Shown piece after piece: positions 6,706 through 11,005 of a stretch of 12,050 nt of DNA (within the stretch, counting starts at the first letter, position 1; each line of letters begins with the position of its first letter). The notes under the pieces are model-generated. The model did no database searches. It had not been told where the DNA came from and was given only the letters and a program-made list of their open reading frames with translations. The DNA is from Myxococcales bacterium (GTDB taxonomy: Bacteria; Myxococcota; Myxococcia; Myxococcales; Anaeromyxobacteraceae): contig JAJZTO010000041.1 of NCBI GenBank assembly GCA_021848865.1, positions 1 to 12,050 of the forward strand, in the 5' to 3' direction. A program made the position numbers and the translations under genes.

Positions 6706-6980
6706 AACACCAGATGGCGAAGAAGATGGTGTTCTTCTCCGTGATCGGCACGCTCGTGGCCATGGCGTTCATGGCGGTGTCGATCCTCTTCCCGAACCCG
6801 CTGCTGCTGGTGCTGGCCATGAGCATCGGCCAGGGCATCGCCGTGCTGGCGCTGGCCCTGTACCTGCTGGCGGTGGCGCTGGATCTGCAGTCGAGCAGCG
6901 GCGCCTACATCGGCCCGGAGGAGGAGCCTGCTCCGGAGCCCGGCCCCGCGTCGCGGCCCCCGCCCCCACCGGCGGCGTAG
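6702..6980 (+). CDS. small two-helix membrane protein with Pro-rich tail
   Basis: A 92-residue protein from a GTG that overlaps the cytochrome stop codon as GTGA, a sign of translational coupling. After a short basic N-terminus (VKHQMAKK) come two hydrophobic helices, about residues 10-30 and 33-60, linked by a PNP turn (31-33). A soluble tail follows, acidic then proline-rich (GPEEEPAPEPGP and five consecutive prolines near the end). There is no heme site or other cofactor motif. I do not recognise the family. The tight coupling suggests it works with the NapC/NirT-type cytochrome, perhaps as an anchor, assembly partner or quinone-site subunit, but that is inference. It is the last gene before a convergent terminator. 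An alternative start at the ATG 6714 would remove four residues without changing the picture. Confidence 0.78.
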   Translation: MKHQMAKKMVFFSVIGTLVAMAFMAVSILFPNPLLLVLAMSIGQGIAVLALALYLLAVALDLQSSSGAYIGPEEEPAPEPGPASRPPPPPAA

Positions 6981-6988
6981 CGCCCGCT

Positions 6989-7019
6989 CCTCCCGGCCGT
7001 CCTCACCGAGGCCGGGAGG
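6989..7019. terminator. bidirectional terminator between convergent genes
   Basis: A perfect 10-base inverted repeat, CCTCCCGGCC (6989-6998) and GGCCGGGAGG (7010-7019), with an 11-base loop. It begins eight bases after the small membrane protein stop. The stop codon of the convergent basic protein (7003-7005) sits in the loop, so the right arm lies in that gene's last codons. There is no T-tract on either side. The position between converging genes makes a shared terminator likely. Confidence 0.7.
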
Positions 7020-7281
7020 CGCTCTGCGCCTCGCGCGTCTGGCGCTGCATCCGGAAGCGCACGTCGTTCTTCTGGCGGTTCGACGACTTGCGCGTGGACT
7101 TCCTCGACGGGCGTCCGGTCGAGTCCTCGAGGGCGTACTGCGCCTTGCGCGCGGCCCGGTCCGACTCGTTGTGGCGGTGGGGTGGCACCGCGGCCGGCAC
7201 CGGCGCGGCGACCCTGGGCGCGGCGGCGCGCTTCGGGCCCGACCGCTCGGCGAGGTACCGGAACAGCTCTGCCTTGGTCAT
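7003..7281 (-). CDS. short, very basic protein of unknown function
   Basis: A 92-residue protein rich in Arg, Lys, Ser and Ala. The N-terminus MTKAELFRYLAERSG (residues 1-15) looks like an amphipathic helix; an Ala/Pro/Val-rich linker (19-34) follows; the C-terminal half, from DRAARKAQYALEDS (41-54) through RPSRKSTRKSSNRQK (57-71) to the end, is strongly positively charged and probably disordered. This layout suggests binding of nucleic acid or another polyanion, but no known domain is recognised. The ATG at 7281 is preceded by GGGAG at a suitable distance. It lies 95 bases downstream of the TPR gene on the same strand, with a hairpin between them, so it probably has its own expression. Protein-like composition, a defined N-terminal helix and a good ribosome site argue that it is real rather than a high-GC artefact, though the unusual composition leaves some doubt. 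Confidence 0.68.
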   Translation of the reverse strand: MTKAELFRYLAERSGPKRAAAPRVAAPVPAAVPPHRHNESDRAARKAQYALEDSTGRPSRKSTRKSSNRQKNDVRFRMQRQTREAQSASRPR

Positions 7282-7323
7282 GATGCGCTCCCGGGGGAGG
7301 ATCCCCCATCCCCAGCGAACGCC

Positions 7324-7371
7324 CGCCCGCCGGGGTGCGCAAGTGCCCCGGACAGGTCCGTGCGGCGGGCG
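7324..7371 (-). terminator. branched hairpin after the TPR gene
   Basis: A nine-base outer stem pairs CGCCCGCCG (7324-7332) with CGGCGGGCG (7363-7371), starting six bases beyond the TPR stop codon. Alternative inner stems are CCGGGG/CCCCGG (7330-7335 with 7346-7351) and CGGAC/GTCCG (7349-7353 with 7356-7360). The position fits a minus-strand terminator; there is no T-tract. Confidence 0.5.
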
Positions 7372-7376
7372 CGCGG

Positions 7377-8018
7377 TCAGCGGGGGGACTTGGGGAGATC
7401 GGCGAGCGCCTGCCGCGCCTGGGTGGCCTGCGGGCTGTTCGGCGCGATCTCGATGACCTTCTTCCACGCCGCGGTGCCCTTGGCGACGTCGTGCTTGTCG
7501 AGGGCCCAGACCACGCCCAGGTTGTAGAGGCTCTGGACGTGGTTGCGGTCCAGCTTGTTCGCCTTCTCGAAGGCGGCGATGGCGCGGTCGTAATCGCCCA
7601 GCTCGCGGTACATCACCCCCTGGTCGGTGATGACGTTGGGATCGTTCGGGTCGAGCTCCAGCGCCTTGGCGTAGGCCTCGATGGCCTTCTCGCGCTGGTG
7701 GGTGTCGAAGTAGTCGTTGCCGAGCTGCACCCAGGCCGCCCGGTTCTTGGGGTCGGCGGCCACCAGCCGGCGGCCGACGTCGATGCGCTGGACCAGGTCG
7801 GGGGTCGACTCGGGCGCGCCGGGCATCCCCGGCGGCATCCCGGGCGGGCCGCCGGGGAGGGGCGGGAGCGCCGACGGGGCGGCGGCGCCGGCCATCGCCG
7901 CCGCGCCGACGCCGCGCATGCCGGCGTCCAGGCCGCGCCCGTATCCGATGATGTAGCCCACGAGTCCGGCGACGACGACCAGGCCCGCACCGATTGCCAG
8001 CAGCGTGTTGCGGTTCAC
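7377..8018 (-). CDS. membrane-anchored TPR protein
   Basis: A 213-residue protein with one N-terminal membrane helix (about residues 6-26, AGLVVVAGLVGYIIGYG), a flexible Gly/Pro/Met/Ala-rich linker (about 34-70, including PPGMPPGMPG) and a C-terminal tetratricopeptide domain (about 92-205). At least three helix pairs are visible: AAWVQLGNDYFDTHQREKAI (94-113), VITDQGVMYRELGDYDRAIA (129-148) and VQSLYNLGVVWALDKHDV (161-178), each followed by the LDPN/IAPNS-type turn of TPRs. By signal-anchor logic the TPR domain should face the periplasm. TPRs bind other proteins; similar anchored TPR proteins assist cytochrome c maturation (NrfG, CcmI-type), which fits the cytochrome-rich surroundings, but I see no specific family signature. 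AGGAGG (minus strand, 8029-8024) sets the GTG at 8018. The gene diverges from the cytochrome-porin operon. Confidence 0.85.
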   Translation of the reverse strand: MNRNTLLAIGAGLVVVAGLVGYIIGYGRGLDAGMRGVGAAAMAGAAAPSALPPLPGGPPGMPPGMPGAPESTPDLVQRIDVGRRLVAADPKNRAAWVQLGNDYFDTHQREKAIEAYAKALELDPNDPNVITDQGVMYRELGDYDRAIAAFEKANKLDRNHVQSLYNLGVVWALDKHDVAKGTAAWKKVIEIAPNSPQATQARQALADLPKSPR

Positions 8019-8257
8019 GTCCACCTCCTCGGCGCTGCCGCGAAGATCGCGGGAGGCCGGCGCGCAGTCTAGTCCAGCCCCCCCGGGGTACGTCGATCCC
8101 GGAGCGGTCGGGACGGTAGCCCCCAATGAGTCGCCGCCTCCGGACCGCGCCGGACCTCCTCGGAGCCGCCCCCCCGCGGCGGCGCTCCCAAGCCTCCAAC
8201 CTCGCGTCAGGAGGGGCGTCCAGACTCGGACGGGGCCCTCATGGGGCATGTGCAAGA

Positions 8258-8270
8258 TGACGGAGCGTCA
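8258..8270. promoter_or_regulatory. palindromic candidate operator
   Basis: TGACG-GAG-CGTCA is a perfect five-base inverted repeat around a three-base centre, about 46 bases upstream of the candidate -35 box of the redox operon. The position suits an activator or repressor site. I cannot match it to a specific regulator; it is not an FNR (TTGAT-N4-ATCAA) or CRP (TGTGA-N6-TCACA) site. Confidence 0.4.
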
Positions 8271-8303
8271 ACTTCGACCCGGACGATTCATCCGCCGTTC
8301 GGG

Positions 8304-8330
8304 TTGCGGCGGATTGCCGCGAGGGACAAT
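8304..8330 (+). promoter_or_regulatory. weak candidate promoter of the redox operon
   Basis: TTGCGG (8304-8309) and GACAAT (8325-8330; four of six matches to the -10 consensus) are separated by 15 bases, slightly short for sigma-70. Initiation would leave a leader of roughly 50 bases before the ATG at 8388. It lies in the least GC-rich part of the spacer. Another sigma factor could use a different signal. Confidence 0.3.
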
Positions 8331-8387
8331 CTTGTTCCAGTCAGGAGCGAAGGGAGGGAGGGGACCGAAAGACTCGGAGGGAAGGCC

Positions 8388-9833
8388 ATGTCGAGCCGGA
8401 AGTCGCTGGCGCGCCTCATCGAGGCGGCGCTCATCGTCGCGGGACTCGCGGCGGCGTTCCCCGCGAGCGCCATCCCCGCCTTCGCCCGCAAGTACGGCAC
8501 GAGCTGCCTCACCTGCCACACCGTGTACCCGAAGCTCACGCCCTTCGGAGAGGCCTTCCGGCGGAACGGCTACCGCTTCCCCGGCGTGGACAGCGACCAG
8601 GTGAAGCAGGAGACGGTGGCGCTGGGCCAGGAGGCGAACAAGAAGTCCTTCCCCGACGCCGTCTGGCCCGCCGCCATCCCCGGCTCCCTGCCGGTCGCCA
8701 TCGGGTTCAACGGGCTGGCGAGCCTCTACCCCGACAAGACCGCGTCCATCCCGCGGACCAACGCGGCGGCCGGGGGGGCCGCGGTGCGCGGCTCGCTCGA
8801 CGACCTGGTGGCGGAAGGCCACCTCTGGCTCGGGGCCGCGCTCTCCGACACCGTCACCACCTGGGGCGAGCTGACCCTCGGCGACGACGGGTCGCTCTCG
8901 CTCGAGCACGCCCAGCTGCTGTTCAACGACCTGGTGGGGCCGCCGCACGCGGTGAACCTGGTGGTCGGGAAGGGCTTCCCGACGCTCTCCAGCTTCGGCC
9001 CCCACTCCTCCTACGCCGCCGACGCGCAGATCCCGGTCCTCCCGGTGACCGGCCTCTACGGGCTCAGCGCCGACCCGTTCGTCCTGGTGGACAACTACAA
9101 GGGCGCGGAGGTGAACGGCGTCCTCGGCGGGCGCTTCCAGTACGCCGCCGGGATCAGCAACGGGAAGAACAGCTTCGGCCAGCGCTTCAACGCCGAGAAC
9201 TGGTACCTGTCGGCCGGGGCCAAGCTCGGCGGGATGCGGCTGGACGGGGAGGGGGACGCCGGCCCGCAGGACGCCATGCGCCCCTGGGCCGAGGAGTCCC
9301 TCACCGTCCACGCCTTCGCCTACCACTCGAACGAGTGGTTCCCGACGCCCGGCGGCGTCGGCACCGCCAGCAACGACGTCTCCTTCACCGTGGGCGGCGG
9401 GGCGAGGGCGATGGTCGGCTCGGCCGAGCTGGACGTCGGCTGGTACGGCCAGTCGCACGGCCACGGCAGCGACGCGCTCGACAAGGTCAGGGCCGGAGTC
9501 GCCTACGGCGAGCTGAGCTACGTCGTCTACCCCTGGCTGGTCCCGGCCCTGCGCGTCGAGCGGATGAGCCTCAAGCCCGCCGGCGGGAGCAGCGTCAGCG
9601 ACCTGCACTGGATGCCGGCCGTCGCCTTCCTGATCCGCCCCAACGTGAAGCTGGTGCTGGCCGGGAACGTCGAGCAGGCCAGCGGCTTCCCCAGCCCCGG
9701 CGGCGCGCCGGCCGCCTGGGGCGGCGGCAGCGGCGACGCGGGGGCGCTGGCGATCACCCCGACCGGAGCCGATCCGGCCGCCAAGCTGAACGAGCTCGAG
9801 TCGATCACCGCCTTCCTCGCCTGGGCCCTCTAG
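8388..9833 (+). CDS. Cyc2-like fused monoheme cytochrome c / outer-membrane porin
   Basis: A 481-residue exported protein. A signal peptide (about residues 1-28, ending PASA) is followed at once by IPAFARKYGTSCLTCH with one heme site, CLTCH (40-44), and then VYPKLTPFGEAFRRNGYRF (46-64). This N-terminal pattern, a heme close to the mature end followed by LTPFG and an NGY motif, matches Cyc2, the fused cytochrome-porin used by iron-oxidising bacteria; the length is also like Cyc2 (about 480). The rest has alternating hydrophobic/polar strands (for example 144-165, 188-195, 250-300 and 370-470), Gly/Asn/Asp turns and no membrane helix, consistent with an outer-membrane beta-barrel. It would pass electrons across the outer membrane through a heme plugging the barrel. 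GGAGGG (8376-8381) supports the ATG. It heads an operon with a cupredoxin, a pentaheme cytochrome and an ActB-like subunit. The family also includes proteins of unknown role in non-iron-oxidisers, so substrate and direction are not established. Confidence 0.82.
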   Translation: MSSRKSLARLIEAALIVAGLAAAFPASAIPAFARKYGTSCLTCHTVYPKLTPFGEAFRRNGYRFPGVDSDQVKQETVALGQEANKKSFPDAVWPAAIPGSLPVAIGFNGLASLYPDKTASIPRTNAAAGGAAVRGSLDDLVAEGHLWLGAALSDTVTTWGELTLGDDGSLSLEHAQLLFNDLVGPPHAVNLVVGKGFPTLSSFGPHSSYAADAQIPVLPVTGLYGLSADPFVLVDNYKGAEVNGVLGGRFQYAAGISNGKNSFGQRFNAENWYLSAGAKLGGMRLDGEGDAGPQDAMRPWAEESLTVHAFAYHSNEWFPTPGGVGTASNDVSFTVGGGARAMVGSAELDVGWYGQSHGHGSDALDKVRAGVAYGELSYVVYPWLVPALRVERMSLKPAGGSSVSDLHWMPAVAFLIRPNVKLVLAGNVEQASGFPSPGGAPAAWGGGSGDAGALAITPTGADPAAKLNELESITAFLAWAL

Positions 9834-9853
9834 CCGCCGAACGGAGCCACGCC

Positions 9854-10450
9854 ATGCAAGCACGCCGCCCACCGATCGCCGCCCTGCTCGTCGCCGCCGG
9901 CCTGCTCGCCGCCGGACCCGCCCGCGCCGCGGGGAGCACCATCTCCGGGAAGGTCGAGGCCACGCCGGCCAAGTACCGGCCCGACACCGTGGTGTACTTG
10001 AAGAACGTCCCCGGCGCCCACCCGCCCCGGACCCACGAGATCGACCAGCGGGGGATGCAGTTCGTGCCCCACGTCCTGGCCGTCGCCCAGGGCGACACCG
10101 TGAAGTTCCTGAACCACGACAAGGTGGCCCACAACGTCTACTCGCCCGACGGCGAGGGGTACAACCTCGGCTCGTTCAAGCAGGACCAGTCGGCGAGCTA
10201 CACCTTCAAGAAGACCGGCACCTACACCCAGCTCTGCAGCATCCACCCGGAGATGCTCGGGTACGTTTTCGTGGGCCAGAACCCGTACGCCGCGGCGGTG
10301 GACGCCAAGGGCCACTACGCCATCCACGACGTCCCGCCGGGCACCTGGCAGCTCGCGGTCTGGAACGGCGACAAGCTCAAGGCGCCCGACCGCACCGTCA
10401 CGGTGGCGGCCGGCAAGGCCCTCACGGAGAACTTCTCGCTCAAGCGCTGA
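9854..10450 (+). CDS. periplasmic type I copper protein (plastocyanin/azurin-like)
   Basis: A 198-residue exported cupredoxin. A Sec signal (about residues 1-26, ending PARAA) precedes a beta-sandwich carrying the blue-copper ligands: His93 in VAHNVYSP, then Cys128, His131 and Met134 in CSIHPEMLGYV, the usual H...C-x2-H-x2-M set. FKKTGTYTQLCSIHPEM is the standard final loop of plastocyanin-like domains. The cupredoxin segment (about 65-142) lies between SGKVEATPAK (31-40) and a C-terminal stretch (about 143-198, VDAKGHYAIHDVPPGTWQL) that resembles a carboxypeptidase regulatory-like (transthyretin-type) beta-domain, so the copper fold may be inserted in that domain. It acts as a one-electron carrier. 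The gene starts 20 bases after the cytochrome-porin stop, with GGAG at 9843-9846, and is followed 11 bases later by a pentaheme cytochrome, so a shuttle between outer-membrane and inner-membrane proteins is the natural inference, reminiscent of rusticyanin in iron oxidisers. Confidence 0.88.
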   Translation: MQARRPPIAALLVAAGLLAAGPARAAGSTISGKVEATPAKYRPDTVVYLKNVPGAHPPRTHEIDQRGMQFVPHVLAVAQGDTVKFLNHDKVAHNVYSPDGEGYNLGSFKQDQSASYTFKKTGTYTQLCSIHPEMLGYVFVGQNPYAAAVDAKGHYAIHDVPPGTWQLAVWNGDKLKAPDRTVTVAAGKALTENFSLKR

Positions 10451-10461
10451 CCGGGGGCGCC

Positions 10462-10998
10462 GTGCGCACCCCCCGCGCCGGGCCGGCCCTCCTGGCCGCA
10501 GCCGTCCTGCCGCTGCTCCGGTGCGGGGACCCGCTCCCGCCGCCGCCGGTCCAGCCGATCCGGTTCAGCCACCGGGTCCACGCCGGCGTGAACGCCATCG
10601 GCTGCACCGCCTGCCACGCCTACGCCGAGCGCGGGCCGGTGGCGGGCATCCCCTCGATGGCCCGGTGCCAGGGCTGCCACAAGTTCGTGAAGGAGGACAA
10701 GGAGGAGCCGGCCCTGACGGCCGACATCCAGGTCCTCCTGAAGCACCTCGACGAGGACAAGCCCATCGAGTGGGTCCGGGTCCACCGGCTGCCGGACCAC
10801 GTCTACTTCAACCACGAGCGGCACATCCGCTCGGGGGTGCAGTGCGCCGAGTGCCACGGCGCGGTCGAGACCATGGACGTCGTGCGCCAGGTCTCGCCGC
10901 TGACCATGGGCTGGTGCCTCCAGTGCCACCGGCGCAAGCAGGCGGAGCGGCCGCTGGAGCGGGCGCACATGACCGAGTGCATCACCTGCCACAAGTGA
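10462..10998 (+). CDS. pentaheme cytochrome c, ActA-like
   Basis: A 178-residue exported cytochrome with five CXXCH heme sites: CTACH (residues 48-52), CQGCH (69-73), CAECH (128-132), CLQCH (152-156) and CITCH (173-177, almost at the C-terminus). Extra histidines in FSHRVH (35-40), VYFNHERHIR (114-123) and elsewhere suit bis-histidine ligation, as in the cytochrome c3/c7 and ActA/QrcA groups. The N-terminal hydrophobic stretch ends LLRCGDP; Cys21 could be a lipoprotein cysteine, although Arg at -1 is atypical, so an uncleaved anchor or ordinary export signal is also possible. Five hemes followed seven bases later by an ActB-like gene is the arrangement of alternative complex III, where ActA is a pentaheme cytochrome that passes electrons outward; Qrc-type complexes (quinol to periplasmic cytochrome or the reverse) are the alternative. 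Start is GTG at 10462, eleven bases after the cupredoxin stop. Confidence 0.87.
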   Translation: MRTPRAGPALLAAAVLPLLRCGDPLPPPPVQPIRFSHRVHAGVNAIGCTACHAYAERGPVAGIPSMARCQGCHKFVKEDKEEPALTADIQVLLKHLDEDKPIEWVRVHRLPDHVYFNHERHIRSGVQCAECHGAVETMDVVRQVSPLTMGWCLQCHRRKQAERPLERAHMTECITCHK

Positions 10999-11005
10999 GG
11001 GGCCC

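Larger units (their letters stand above)
8019..8387. other. divergent intergenic region controlling TPR gene and redox operon
   Basis: This 369-base spacer carries the regulatory DNA of both the TPR gene and the four-gene redox operon. Observed elements are a 13-base palindrome (8258-8270), a weak -35/-10 pair for the operon (8304-8330) and a GCGGC-N5-GCCGC inverted repeat (8306-8320). On the minus strand a TAGACT hexamer (plus-strand AGTCTA, 8067-8072) could be the TPR gene's -10 box, with TCGACG 19 bases upstream. The stretch from about 8255 to 8340 is clearly less GC-biased than the flanking genes, as expected of a promoter. No convincing small gene is seen. Confidence 0.5.

Noticed and set aside
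6043..6980. Formate-dependent nitrite reductase (nrfHA) locus
   Set aside because: The four-heme NapC/NirT-type protein is present, but there is no NrfA-like pentaheme catalytic subunit next to it. The following gene is a heme-less membrane protein.
8019..8255. N-terminal extension of the TPR protein to 8255
   Set aside because: AGGAGG at 8029-8024 fixes the GTG at 8018 directly before the membrane helix. The extension is Arg/Gly-rich and not protein-like.
8324..8338. Imperfect palindrome GGACAATCTTGTTCC
   Set aside because: Three of the seven base pairs around its centre mismatch, and it overlaps the -10 candidate, so it is probably chance.
8241..8387. 49-residue N-terminal extension of the cytochrome-porin from the ATG at 8241
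   Set aside because: It would bury the signal peptide internally and read through the palindrome and promoter candidates. The ATG at 8388 has its own GGAGGG and starts a proper signal sequence.
8268..9872. 534-codon minus-strand frame opposite the cytochrome-porin
   Set aside because: No motifs, low-complexity translation, and it overlaps a signal-peptide plus heme-site protein with a good ribosome site.
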